The position numbers were made by a program, and so were the translations under genes. Shown here piece after piece: positions 35,622 to 43,433 of a stretch of 64,000 nucleotides of DNA. The notes under the pieces were generated by a model, which ran no database searches, was not told where the DNA came from, and worked only from the letters and a program-made list of their open reading frames with translations. The stretch is from Aureivirga sp. CE67 (GTDB lineage Bacteria; Bacteroidota; Bacteroidia; Flavobacteriales; Flavobacteriaceae). Each line of letters starts with the position of its first letter. Positions within the stretch are counted from its first letter, which is position 1. The stretch spans positions 62,001 to 126,000 of the forward strand of contig NZ_JADOTV010000009.1 of the NCBI RefSeq assembly GCF_015767245.1, read 5' to 3'.

Positions 35622-36095
35622 TCATTTTTCTGTTCTATCATAAATTAAATGTCCATTTTTGAATTCAAAAAAGACATATGAGCTATTAATATTAGTTATA
35701 ACAAGATGATTTCTCTTTTTTAACTTCGCAAAGAAATGAACGAACGGTATTTTAAATTTTCCTTTATCTATTTCTAATGGAAAAATTTTCACATATCTTA
35801 ATTCTTTATTATTTTTCTTAAATAATTTACTATCTCCTAAACTGAATTTTTGAATTCGATATCCATTTACAGAATCAGGTATTCTGTATAAATAATCTTC
35901 ATCTTCTACAAAAATTGTTTTAGGCTGTTTTTCGTTCACGACTTTGTTGTAATTTGATTCAACTAGAACAATATATTTTTTAATTGAAGTCAAATACAAA
36001 GAATCCGTTTCTGTTAATTTTAAACTTGTAGAATTTTGATTTTGTCCAAATGAACAGATTGAAATGAATATTAATAAGTGTAGGAATCTTTTCAT
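35622..36095 (-). CDS. Secreted protein of unknown function
   Basis: 157 residues. Signal peptide MKRFLHLLIFISICSFGQ; mature part with basic strands (KFKIPFVHFFAKLKKRNHLVI) and an ending HLIYDRTEK. No family recognised and no lipobox, so periplasmic or secreted. Meets the repressor gene tail to tail. No further context for its role. Confidence 0.6.
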   Translation of the reverse strand: MKRFLHLLIFISICSFGQNQNSTSLKLTETDSLYLTSIKKYIVLVESNYNKVVNEKQPKTIFVEDEDYLYRIPDSVNGYRIQKFSLGDSKLFKKNNKELRYVKIFPLEIDKGKFKIPFVHFFAKLKKRNHLVITNINSSYVFFEFKNGHLIYDRTEK

Positions 36096-36220
36096 TGTTT
36101 TTTTATATTTTTTTGAGTTATACAGTTTCGATTATTTTTTTAATCATTTGTTTTTCATGTAGTTTCTTGATATTTATCTATAATAGAGAGTATATATTAT
36201 TTATTGCTCATGAGCATTTT

Positions 36221-36877
36221 TCACACTAGATTATAATCTTTTTTTATTTCATTCATCAAATCATTATAAGAATAGTTTGTATTTGCTTGAATTACTTTTT
36301 CAATTCTGTTCGGTTCGATATTTTTGAATAAAAGAACTTCATAGTCTTCAAAAACAAATTCCATAAAATCAGAATTGTCAAAAAAAACTTTTTTTGCTTT
36401 TTTAGGATTCGCTTTAATTAGTTTTAGAGCTGCTTCCATTGTTTTTTTATTATCTGAACGATAAACACCATCCTTATCTAAAAAACTAAAATCATCTACT
36501 GTATTTCCTATTCTCCAAATTATCGTTTCTGCATAATTACGCTTTAGTTCTTTTAAATTATTAAATATAGGCTTTGGATTATTAGATAATATTTCATTCA
36601 GATTATATCTTTTTTGGGAGATTACTTTAAAGTCGTCATCATATTCTGTATCTGAATCAATACACCAATGATTGTGAACTAAAGGGAAATCTTCTGTTTC
36701 TAATTCAAAAATAATTCCAACATATTCTTTATCATTTAGTAAAAAGTCAAGCCACCAACGATTTAAGTTTTTAAATGGTGTAAGAATGGAACATGAAATC
36801 CAAGTGTCGGATATTAAAATTCCATTTTCTAAAATTTGATTTTTATTTTCTTTTGGTGTCCAATGTATTACTTTCAT
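36221..36877 (-). CDS. Unknown protein, ADP-ribosyltransferase-like N-terminus
   Basis: 218 residues, cytosolic. The start (VIHWTPKENKNQILENGI) recalls ART-fold proteins of the DarT/RNA 2'-phosphotransferase kind, in which a His followed by an xxxxIxxxGI turn begins the NAD-binding core. The middle has YAETIIWRIGNT and EVLLFKNI strands, and Glu residues near 171-172 could be catalytic, but the full H-Y-E triad cannot be confirmed by eye. A promoter at 37027-37058 may drive it with a 143-nt leader holding a broken mini-ORF. Possible toxin-like enzyme; low certainty. Confidence 0.5.
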   Translation of the reverse strand: MKVIHWTPKENKNQILENGILISDTWISCSILTPFKNLNRWWLDFLLNDKEYVGIIFELETEDFPLVHNHWCIDSDTEYDDDFKVISQKRYNLNEILSNNPKPIFNNLKELKRNYAETIIWRIGNTVDDFSFLDKDGVYRSDNKKTMEAALKLIKANPKKAKKVFFDNSDFMEFVFEDYEVLLFKNIEPNRIEKVIQANTNYSYNDLMNEIKKDYNLV

Positions 36878-36908
36878 AGTTTTGGTTTAGGGGTATTTTG
36901 AAAAGAGT

Positions 36909-37013
36909 TTATAGATTTTTACCTATTACTTTATAGATAATATTTGACATAATTACAACAAGAATTCCTGTTATTCCTACAACTTAAATTATTTTAGTAA
37001 AAATGAATTTCAT
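36909..37013 (-). pseudogene. Small membrane-peptide gene broken by one stop codon
   Basis: From ATG at 37013 the frame reads MKFIFTKII, TAA, then VVGITGILVVIMSNIIYKV and IGKNL before TAA at 36909-36911. With the inner stop read through it is a 34-residue hydrophobic peptide with one membrane helix. A consensus promoter (37027-37058) ends about 13 bp upstream. Either a decayed gene, a programmed stop, or a sequencing error in one base. Confidence 0.5.
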
Positions 37014-37026
37014 AGCAGTAAGTTGT

Positions 37027-37058
37027 CAAATATAGAAGAATCTTTAAATATTAACAAA
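37027..37058 (-). promoter_or_regulatory. Consensus promoter upstream of broken mini-ORF
   Basis: Minus strand: TTTG (37055-37058, inside TTTTTG), 20-bp spacer, TATATTTG (37027-37034). Predicted transcript start near 37020, seven bases before the ATG of the broken peptide gene. Confidence 0.6.
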
Positions 37059-37090
37059 AAACAAATTAAATTTGAATAAAAATCAATGTT

Positions 37091-37327
37091 ATGCTTTCAA
37101 AAACAGAACAAAAATTATTAGAACTAGATCAAGCGTTTAAAGAATTTCAAAAAGAAAATAAAGAAAACTCTTTAGAAGAATTTTTAGCTTTAGATATAAA
37201 ACAAAGAAAATCTGGATTGTTGGATTTGAAATTGTATTTAAAAAAATATCATAAAATCGAGTCTAAAGAAGCTTCACGGTTATTGGCTAAGATTTCTATG
37301 AAAGATATGTTTTTTGATGAAGAATAG
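37091..37327 (+). CDS. Small helical protein (78 aa)
   Basis: 78 residues, highly charged and helical (LSKTEQKLLELDQAFKEFQ). Ends KISMKDMFFDEE. No family recognised. -7-like TAAATTTG at 37067-37074 supports a start at 37091. The lipoprotein gene follows 37 bp later in the same direction. Role unknown. Confidence 0.55.
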   Translation: MLSKTEQKLLELDQAFKEFQKENKENSLEEFLALDIKQRKSGLLDLKLYLKKYHKIESKEASRLLAKISMKDMFFDEE

Positions 37328-37364
37328 ATAAAAATGCTATTTTTGAGAAAATATAAAAAGAATT

Positions 37365-38369
37365 ATGAAAAAGATAGTAATAATATTTATGCTGATTTTA
37401 TTTTCAAGTTGTAAAGATGAAATCAGAAAATTAGAAGTAAGTTATTCTGAGTCTTTTTATCCCGATCTTTATATTGAAATAAATAAGAATAAGATTATTT
37501 ATAAAAAAGATGAACATTATTATCATTATGAAAATAAGAAAAAGAAGTACGTTTTAGATTCTACGCAAATATTTTTTGAAAAAGTATTTCTGATAGAACC
37601 CGAAAAAATAAATTCTTTGTTTGAGAAAATTCCTTTAGAATATAATCACATTGAAGATAAAAATGGTTTAGATGGAGGAGTTTTAGGTTTTAAAATATGT
37701 AAAGGAAAAGATACAATTTCAGAATTTCATTGGGAATTGGAAAGAACGAAAGAATCAGAAAATCATTTTAAAGTTTTTGATGTTATTTCCGATTTTACTT
37801 TTGAGAATATAGAAGATTATGAAGTGAAAAATTATCTTTCATTTTTGGAAAGAAATTCAACATTGAGATATGAAAAAATAAATAATTCTTCTGAATTTGA
37901 AGAATATAAGTTTTATGTAATTACTAAGGATAAAGTAAAAGAATTTTTAGAATTTATTTCAAAATTAGATAGATCAAAACCAACTTTTATTTTTCTAGAA
38001 AATATAAGTTTTGAAGATAATTTCGATTTTTTATTAATCAATTCATTTCAGAAAAATGTTTTCTATATTTCGGACTTAAATTTAAATAAGGAAAAAGAAA
38101 ACTTTCTATTTGAGAAAACACTCTTATCTAAATTTGAAAGTAAAAGAGATTCTCTAAAAAATATTAAAACTTCCAATTTGTCAGATGAGAAAAGAAGAAT
38201 TTTTTTTGATAAGAAAATTGAGGTAGATCGAAAACTAAATCATTTAAAAAGATTTAAAGAAAAATATGAAAAGAACAAACAAATTTATGATGCTTTTGTA
38301 AATGAAGAATATTCGATTTTCTTTAAAACAAAAGAGGAAGCTTTAAAATATATAAAAATAAAAAAATGA
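37365..38369 (+). CDS. Lipoprotein of unknown function
   Basis: 334 residues. Lipoprotein signal with lipobox FSSC (Cys16). The mature part is Lys/Glu/Phe-rich, with strands in the first half and long helices near 260-320 (LNHLKRFKEKYEKNKQIYD). No family recognised. Its stop overlaps the cupin start (ATGA at 38366-38369), so the two are translationally coupled. Confidence 0.65.
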   Translation: MKKIVIIFMLILFSSCKDEIRKLEVSYSESFYPDLYIEINKNKIIYKKDEHYYHYENKKKKYVLDSTQIFFEKVFLIEPEKINSLFEKIPLEYNHIEDKNGLDGGVLGFKICKGKDTISEFHWELERTKESENHFKVFDVISDFTFENIEDYEVKNYLSFLERNSTLRYEKINNSSEFEEYKFYVITKDKVKEFLEFISKLDRSKPTFIFLENISFEDNFDFLLINSFQKNVFYISDLNLNKEKENFLFEKTLLSKFESKRDSLKNIKTSNLSDEKRRIFFDKKIEVDRKLNHLKRFKEKYEKNKQIYDAFVNEEYSIFFKTKEEALKYIKIKK

Positions 38370-38725
38370 TCAATTTAATAGATAAACTAGAAACAGTAGA
38401 AAGTTATTTTTCACCAAAAGTTGTGGGAGAGGTGAATAATCAATATATAAAAGTTGCAAAGATTTTAGGAGAAGATATTCCTTGGCATAATCATGAAAAT
38501 GAAGATGAATCTTTTTTTATTTTAGAAGGAGAACTTTTGATGGAAATAGAAAATGAAAAACCTTTTGTGATGCGAAAAGGAGATTTGTATGTAGTAAAAA
38601 AAGAAGTGAATCATAGAGTTTCTTCAAAGAAAGAATGTAAGATTATGTTGATAGAATCGAAAACTACCGAACATACTGGAAAAGTGAAAACGGCAATTAC
38701 AAAATCTCTAGAAGATCAGTTATAA
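38366..38725 (+). CDS. Cupin-domain protein
   Basis: 119 residues, single small cupin barrel, cytosolic. First cupin motif H41-x-H43-x4-E48 within WHNHENEDES, followed by the Gly of EGEL; second motif around KGDLYVV and H78 in NHRV. These residues bind one metal ion. Such stand-alone cupins act as isomerases, dioxygenases or sensors; the reaction is unknown. Coupled to the preceding lipoprotein gene by a four-base overlap. Confidence 0.85.
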   Translation: MINLIDKLETVESYFSPKVVGEVNNQYIKVAKILGEDIPWHNHENEDESFFILEGELLMEIENEKPFVMRKGDLYVVKKEVNHRVSSKKECKIMLIESKTTEHTGKVKTAITKSLEDQL

Positions 38726-38791
38726 AATTAAATTATAGGGTTTTATAGTTTTTGTTAAATTTGCGATGAAAGAAAAAGTTTATACAAAAAA

Positions 38792-39475
38792 ATGACCGAA
38801 GAAATTACTTTTACAAATCTTCAAGTGCATCTTGAACAATTAATAGAATCTCTCGAAAATCAGAATTTAATTCGCTTTGAAACTATTAAATCAGAAGAAT
38901 TGGTAGCACAAATGAATAAATCGGATTTCTATCTTACACTTCATGATGTAGAATATTTCAGACCCATATGTTTGAATAATAAAATGGTCGAATTTTATGG
39001 TTTTAGTAATAACTGGCTTACACATTTCGATCATTTTTATTATTTAAAAACGATTCATACTTCTACATATAGCGCACTTATAGAATCTATTTCTTTTTTC
39101 CGAAAAGACAATTCGAAGTATTTAAATTTGAAATATAAATTGCTTCATAAAAATGTAGAATGGAAAAACATGATAGGAACTACAAGAACTATTTTGCGGA
39201 AAAAAAATGGAAAACCAAAATATGCACTTTCTCTTTTAGCAATGCCAGAAAATGTAGTTTTTGAAACAGATATTTTTGAGAAAATTAAAAAACTAACTAA
39301 ACGAGAAAAACAGGTGATTGAATTGCTTTGTTCTGGTTTTTCACAAAAAGATATTTCCGAAAAACTTTTTATTTCTGAGCATACTGTAAACACACATGTA
39401 AAGAATATTTATAAAAAATTAAGCATCAAAAAGATTTCGGAATTATTTAATATTGTTGAGAAATACACGATTTAA
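38792..39475 (+). CDS. LuxR-type transcriptional regulator
   Basis: 227 residues. N-terminal sensory part (about 1-160) with PAS-like strands and aromatic residues (FYGFSNNWLTHFDHFYYL), C-terminal LuxR/GerE helix-turn-helix (about 165-225) with LTKREKQVIELLCSGFSQ, the signature of the family. No receiver domain, so ligand- rather than phosphorylation-controlled, by inference. -7-like TAAATTTG at 38756-38763. Target unknown; neighbours give no clear clue. Confidence 0.82.
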   Translation: MTEEITFTNLQVHLEQLIESLENQNLIRFETIKSEELVAQMNKSDFYLTLHDVEYFRPICLNNKMVEFYGFSNNWLTHFDHFYYLKTIHTSTYSALIESISFFRKDNSKYLNLKYKLLHKNVEWKNMIGTTRTILRKKNGKPKYALSLLAMPENVVFETDIFEKIKKLTKREKQVIELLCSGFSQKDISEKLFISEHTVNTHVKNIYKKLSIKKISELFNIVEKYTI

Positions 39476-39499
39476 TAGATTTTACTACTTTTCAAAATT

Positions 39500-39555
39500 C
39501 CCCTCTCGAGAGGGGTTAAAGGGTGTGTTTTTATCAAAATATTTGAATAAAACAC
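39500..39555. repeat. CCCCTCTCGAGAGGGG palindromic repeat
   Basis: A perfect 16-bp palindrome (39500-39515) followed by TTAAAGGGTGTGTTT; the 3' part GTGTTTTTATCAAA (39525-39538) then faces TTTGAATAAAACAC (39542-39555). Related pieces are at 42431-42458 and, degenerate, at 25565-25582 plus 25747-25758. A dispersed intergenic repeat. Confidence 0.7.
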
Positions 39556-39583
39556 TCAAAACCACACATGACACAATAAAAAA

Positions 39584-39991
39584 ATGAAATTACAATTAAG
39601 AAAAATTTACTGGGGACAATTATTATTACACTTACTATTATTATTAATTCTTTATACGATTAATTTTGAAATAGATCCACCATTAACAAAAGGAAGGTTT
39701 ATTTCCGCTGGATTAATTATTTTTTCTTTTGGTATCATTGTTTTAAACCTTATCCTAAACTCATTTATTTTTCTTTACAAAAATGAATCAAAACGACTTT
39801 GGTTTTTTTATGTTCCATTTCTACTTTGGCTAGGTCTTTTAACCTTGAATTTGTATATGAAATCTCATATTTTTTTAGATCTTTTTAAGGGGATTTTACC
39901 AATTTACAAGGTTGATGATTTAATCTATATTTTACTTTTTATAGAACCAGTTGTATTCCATTATTATTTAAAAAAGAAATATTTCAACTAA
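39584..39991 (+). CDS. Small four-helix membrane protein
   Basis: 135 residues with four hydrophobic helices (about 8-25, 37-61, 70-90, 104-127). Basic start MKLQLRKIYWGQ. No family recognised. Stands 105 bp upstream of the padR gene, with a perfect palindrome ATATTGAT-A-ATCAATAT (40007-40023) in between, so a separate transcript. Confidence 0.65.
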   Translation: MKLQLRKIYWGQLLLHLLLLLILYTINFEIDPPLTKGRFISAGLIIFSFGIIVLNLILNSFIFLYKNESKRLWFFYVPFLLWLGLLTLNLYMKSHIFLDLFKGILPIYKVDDLIYILLFIEPVVFHYYLKKKYFN

Positions 39992-40006
39992 AATAATTTA
40001 TTTAAA

Positions 40007-40023
40007 ATATTGATAATCAATAT
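40007..40023. promoter_or_regulatory. 17-bp palindrome upstream of padR
   Basis: ATATTGAT, A, ATCAATAT, fully symmetrical. Could terminate the 135-aa gene or bind a regulator of the padR operon. Confidence 0.4.
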
Positions 40024-40051
40024 AAATTGTTGTTAGATGTACTTTTTTTAT

Positions 40052-40073
40052 CATAGTACATTGTTATACTATG
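40052..40073. promoter_or_regulatory. Candidate PadR operator
   Basis: CATAGTA, eight bases, TACTATG: perfect 7-bp inverted repeat with half-sites one helical turn and a half apart, ending 22 bp before the padR ATG. A looser ATGTAC/GTACAT pair (40037-40061) overlaps it. Position and symmetry fit autorepression by a PadR dimer. Confidence 0.5.
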
Positions 40074-40095
40074 TATTTTATTATATATTTGTCTC

Positions 40096-40431
40096 ATGAA
40101 CGAAGAATTTATAAATAAATGGAAATCGCAAGTGAAAAAGGGAACATTATCCTTTATTGTATTAAATGTTTTAAAAGGAAATGAATATTATGGTTATGAA
40201 TTAATAGAAAATATCAAGCAAAAAACGGCTATTGAAATTGCAGAAGGAACTATTTATCCGCTGATGAATCGTTTGAAAAAAGAAAAATTGGTAGACTCAA
40301 AATGGGTGGAGCAAGAAACAGGAATTCCTAGAAAATATTATGTTTTGACGGAAATAGGAGAAGAGACATTGAAGAGTATGCAAAAATATTGGGATGAATT
40401 AGAAGGGTTAATTAAAAAAATTAAGAAGTAA
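40096..40431 (+). CDS. PadR-family transcriptional regulator
   Basis: 111 residues, winged helix-turn-helix of the short PadR-s1 type. Typical features: KGTLSFIVLNVLKG (helix 1), YGYELIENIKQ, EGTIYPLMNRLKKEKLV (recognition helix and wing), RKYYVLTEIG, and a C-terminal dimerisation helix. It heads a three-gene operon, followed one base later by the HAAS gene. This regulator plus HAAS-membrane-protein pairing is common and the HAAS partner often acts with the regulator. Probably represses its own operon through 40052-40073. Confidence 0.9.
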   Translation: MNEEFINKWKSQVKKGTLSFIVLNVLKGNEYYGYELIENIKQKTAIEIAEGTIYPLMNRLKKEKLVDSKWVEQETGIPRKYYVLTEIGEETLKSMQKYWDELEGLIKKIKK

Positions 40432-40432
40432 G

Positions 40433-41008
40433 ATGCAATCGATAAAATTTGAAGAAAAAAGAACCACTCAGCTTTATGAAAAGTATTTAAAAGAGTTGAA
40501 AAAGGTTGTAAAAAAGCTGAATGAAGAAGATAGAAATGAAATTTTAAATGAAGTTAACTCACATATTTTTGAAGCTTATCACAGGAGAAAAGAAGAAAAT
40601 GAATATGATTTTTTAAACTTGATTTTGCAAAAGTTAGGGAAACCAGAGGAGATTTTTAGAAATTATGTTTCAGATAATATTTCGGAAGAAAAAAGTGAAG
40701 AAACAGATACTATTACAAAAAAGGTGTCGAATAAAATGACGATTTATTTTCTGAATTTTATTGTTTCTCTTATTTATGTTTCCTCGATTCTTTTGATAAT
40801 TACTAGTTACTATAAAATTCAACATCCAGATCAGACAGGATTGTTTGTAGAAAATGGAGAGTTTAGAGCAATTGGAATTCACACTGGAGGAGGTCCTGAG
40901 GTTAAAGAAGTTTTAGGAAATGGACTTTATTTTCTGACAGCTCTTTTCATTCTAGTTTCCTTTGTATTACTGAGATTTAAAACAAAATTAATAAGAAAAC
41001 AAAAATAA
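40433..41008 (+). CDS. HAAS-domain membrane protein
   Basis: 191 residues. N-terminal HAAS domain (about 10-85): YEKYLKELKKVVKKL, NEVNSHIFEAYHR, LGKPEEIFRNYV, the usual cytosolic helical module found next to PadR regulators. Two membrane helices follow (about 103-125 and 160-182). Function of the family is unproven, but it is thought to control a PadR partner or a neighbouring enzyme. Located one base after padR and 23 bases before the serine hydrolase gene. Confidence 0.82.
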   Translation: MQSIKFEEKRTTQLYEKYLKELKKVVKKLNEEDRNEILNEVNSHIFEAYHRRKEENEYDFLNLILQKLGKPEEIFRNYVSDNISEEKSEETDTITKKVSNKMTIYFLNFIVSLIYVSSILLIITSYYKIQHPDQTGLFVENGEFRAIGIHTGGGPEVKEVLGNGLYFLTALFILVSFVLLRFKTKLIRKQK

Positions 41009-41031
41009 ATTTTAACTTAAAAATAAAAATT

Positions 41032-42369
41032 ATGCTTAGAAGAATAACATTATTATTGGTGCTTTTGGTCGTACAAAATAGTATAGCGCAACAGATAATT
41101 ACACCAGAAAAAAAACAAAAACTAGATGAGTATTTAGCGTATATTTCTAAAGAAAATCAAGGAATTGGAGAAATTTCGATTACAGAAAACGGTAAAGAAA
41201 TTTATGGTAAAAGTTTTGGTTATGAAAACTTGGAAGAAAAAGTAGAAAATCCAGAATCTTTACGTTATCAAATGGGATCGATTTCTAAATCGTTCACAGC
41301 AGTTTTACTAGCGATGCTGGAAGAAGAAGGAAAATTGAGCTATGATGAAAAACTAGAAAATTATTTCCCGAAAATTAAAAATTCAGAGAAAATTACAATT
41401 CGTCAAATGATGAATCACACAAGTGGACTGAACAATTTTGCCATGCAATATGGGGATTCTACTTGGTTGATGAAAAAAGAAAAAAAGAAAAATATTTTAA
41501 AAAGAATTCAGGGAGAAGAAATACTTTTTGAACCAAGAGAAGGTTTTGAATATTCGAATTCGGCATATTATCTTTTGGCAAAAATTGTGGAGAAAAAATA
41601 CAAAAAATCATATCATAAAGTTTTAAATGAAAAAATCCTAAAACCATTAAAATTAAAAGAAACGCAATCTTATGTTTTTCACAAGAAAACAAAAATGGAT
41701 CATGTAGCGCAAGGTTATATTTTGAATGATGGAAAATGGGAAGTTGTGGAAGATTTTTATTTTCCAAACATTGTAGGAGTAGGTGATATCGTATCTACAA
41801 CCGAGGAATTGAATGAATTTTTTCGAGCTTTATTTCAAGGAGAATTAATCAAAAAAGAATCTTTAGATAAAATGTTGGCAGAAGGAAAAGCTCCTTTTGG
41901 TTTAGGATTGATGCAAGTTTTTTATGAGAAAGTGGTTTCTCATGGACATGGAGGAGATACTATCGGAACGCATTCTGTTGCTGTGTATCATCCAGAAGAA
42001 GATTTAGGTTTGTCTGTTGTTTTAAATGGTTATGAATATGCAAGAAACCCTTTGTTAATCGGAATTTTAGATATTATTTTTAATGACAAATTAGTATTGC
42101 CAGATTTTTCTAAATTTAAAATTGAGGATCTAACGCCGTATTTAGGAAAGTATAAAAGTGAGGATTTGCCTTTCAAAGTTGAAATTTATGAAAAAGATGG
42201 AGAAATAATGGCACAAGCCGAAGGTCAAGGAGCGTTTCCAATTACTCCAAAAAATGAAACAAAATTTGAATTTATCCCAGCTGGTGTTGAAATGGTATTT
42301 GATTTAGAGAAAAAGACTTTTGTTTTACATCAAGGAGGAGGAAAGTTTACTTTTCAAAAAGAAGAATAG
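41032..42369 (+). CDS. Class C beta-lactamase-type serine hydrolase
   Basis: 445 residues, signal peptide about 1-19 (ends IAQ), periplasmic. Motifs of the beta-lactamase class C/D-Ala-D-Ala peptidase family: S83-I-S-K86 (nucleophile and general base), Y174-S-N176, and HGHGG near 304 in place of KTG. C-terminal extension (about 355-445) is a lipocalin-like strand domain. More likely an esterase or peptidase than a resistance enzyme, since most family members in such operons are. Third gene of the PadR operon; terminator at 42389-42427. Confidence 0.85.
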   Translation: MLRRITLLLVLLVVQNSIAQQIITPEKKQKLDEYLAYISKENQGIGEISITENGKEIYGKSFGYENLEEKVENPESLRYQMGSISKSFTAVLLAMLEEEGKLSYDEKLENYFPKIKNSEKITIRQMMNHTSGLNNFAMQYGDSTWLMKKEKKKNILKRIQGEEILFEPREGFEYSNSAYYLLAKIVEKKYKKSYHKVLNEKILKPLKLKETQSYVFHKKTKMDHVAQGYILNDGKWEVVEDFYFPNIVGVGDIVSTTEELNEFFRALFQGELIKKESLDKMLAEGKAPFGLGLMQVFYEKVVSHGHGGDTIGTHSVAVYHPEEDLGLSVVLNGYEYARNPLLIGILDIIFNDKLVLPDFSKFKIEDLTPYLGKYKSEDLPFKVEIYEKDGEIMAQAEGQGAFPITPKNETKFEFIPAGVEMVFDLEKKTFVLHQGGGKFTFQKEE

Positions 42370-42388
42370 AAGAGTTTGTAATAAACAT

Positions 42389-42427
42389 AAAAAGCAGTAT
42401 TTTGATTTTCAGGATGCTGCTTTTTTT
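42389..42427 (+). terminator. Hairpin terminator of the PadR operon
   Basis: AAAAAGCAG (42389-42397) pairs with CTGCTTTTT (42417-42425), followed by T residues. Confidence 0.75.
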
Positions 42428-42430
42428 ATT

Positions 42431-42458
42431 CCCCTCTTGAGAGGTTTTAGGGGTGTTT
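42431..42458. repeat. CCCCTCTTGAGAGG repeat, second copy
   Basis: CCCCTCTTGAGAGG (42431-42444) followed by TTTTAGGGGTGTTT, a shortened relative of 39500-39555. Confidence 0.65.
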
Positions 42459-42648
42459 AATTCGTATTTCACTGATATTTAACTTGTTAAATAGAGGTTG
42501 ATTATGTGTAAATATTTTTAATTTTTGATGTATAAATTGAAAATAAATAGTCTGTGATATCTTTTAAAAATCATTATAAAAGATTGATTTACTTTTTAAA
42601 TTAAACGGATTTTCTATATTTGGTGAAAATTAATTATAATTAAAAAAT

Positions 42649-43365
42649 ATGAAGATTGCTAAAATTTTAAGTACAGTAGTTTTATTTCTTACAATTCATA
42701 CTGTTAAGGCTGAAGAAGCTGTAAAATCATTGTATAATGTTTCGAAATCGGAAGTGGTTGCAGAAATTTCAAAAATGTGGAATTCAGAAAACGTGAAAAT
42801 TAAGGAAGAAAAACATAAATATAATGGTAAAACAAGATATGTAATCTTAATTCAATTCAAAGATTTAAGTTTAGGAAAAAAGTTAGATAAGGATTTAGTC
42901 CAAAAAACAAAAGATTTTCTTCATGTAAATGTGGATGATTACTCTAAAAAATTAAAAGGAATTAAGATTCAGCACAACTTTAGAAAAGAAAATAAAAAGA
43001 AGAAATTTGATACTAATTATTTATACTATAAAATAGATAAAGGTCCAAGATCAAAAGATTGTGTGGAGGAACCAAATGAAAAAGTTGCTAAAAAATGTTT
43101 ACAGAAATTTATTCATACACATTTGGTTTCAAATTTTGATGTTGGAAGTTCTGGGCTAGATTATGGGACTTATAAAATCATTACAAAGTTTACTATTTCA
43201 AAAGATGGAACCATTAAAGATATTGATACGGGAAGATCAAACGAAATATTAAATGCAGAAATGCAAAGAGTTTTGTCTACTCTAAAAATAGAAGAACCAG
43301 GTTTTGATAACGGTGAATATGTCAATGTAAAATATGCAATTCCTTTAACATTGAATTTGGAATAA
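42649..43365 (+). CDS. Secreted protein with TonB C-terminal-like domain
   Basis: 238 residues, signal peptide about 1-21 (ends TVKA). Middle part is Lys-rich; residues about 145-238 resemble the TonB carboxyl domain used by Bacteroidetes (FIHTHLVSNFDVG, ITKFTISKDGTIKDID, VLSTLKI, VKYAIPLTLNL). Without a membrane helix or Pro-rich stalk it is not a classical energy transducer; the fold probably binds a partner protein. A similar ending is found in the protein at 57232-57954. A -7-like TATATTTG is at 42615-42622. Confidence 0.7.
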   Translation: MKIAKILSTVVLFLTIHTVKAEEAVKSLYNVSKSEVVAEISKMWNSENVKIKEEKHKYNGKTRYVILIQFKDLSLGKKLDKDLVQKTKDFLHVNVDDYSKKLKGIKIQHNFRKENKKKKFDTNYLYYKIDKGPRSKDCVEEPNEKVAKKCLQKFIHTHLVSNFDVGSSGLDYGTYKIITKFTISKDGTIKDIDTGRSNEILNAEMQRVLSTLKIEEPGFDNGEYVNVKYAIPLTLNLE

Positions 43366-43380
43366 GAAACGATTAATAAA

Positions 43381-43419
43381 AAACAGAATTTAGTATGGTT
43401 TCTAAATTCTGTTTTTTTA
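43381..43419. terminator. Bidirectional hairpin terminator
   Basis: AAACAGAATTTAG (43381-43393) pairs with CTAAATTCTGTTT (43402-43414), A-rich on the left and T-rich on the right. It serves both the TonB-like gene and the convergent uvrB. Confidence 0.85.
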
Positions 43420-43433
43420 TTCTGCTTTAAATC

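Noticed and set aside
38766-38795. Nine-codon leader peptide overlapping the LuxR start
   Set aside because: The -7 box at 38756-38763 would place the transcript start after this ATG, so it would not be transcribed in full; chance occurrence.
41032-42369. Beta-lactamase resistance gene
   Set aside because: SxxK and YxN are present, but the KTG box is replaced by HGHGG and a C-terminal extension is present, as in serine esterase/peptidase relatives; resistance cannot be claimed.
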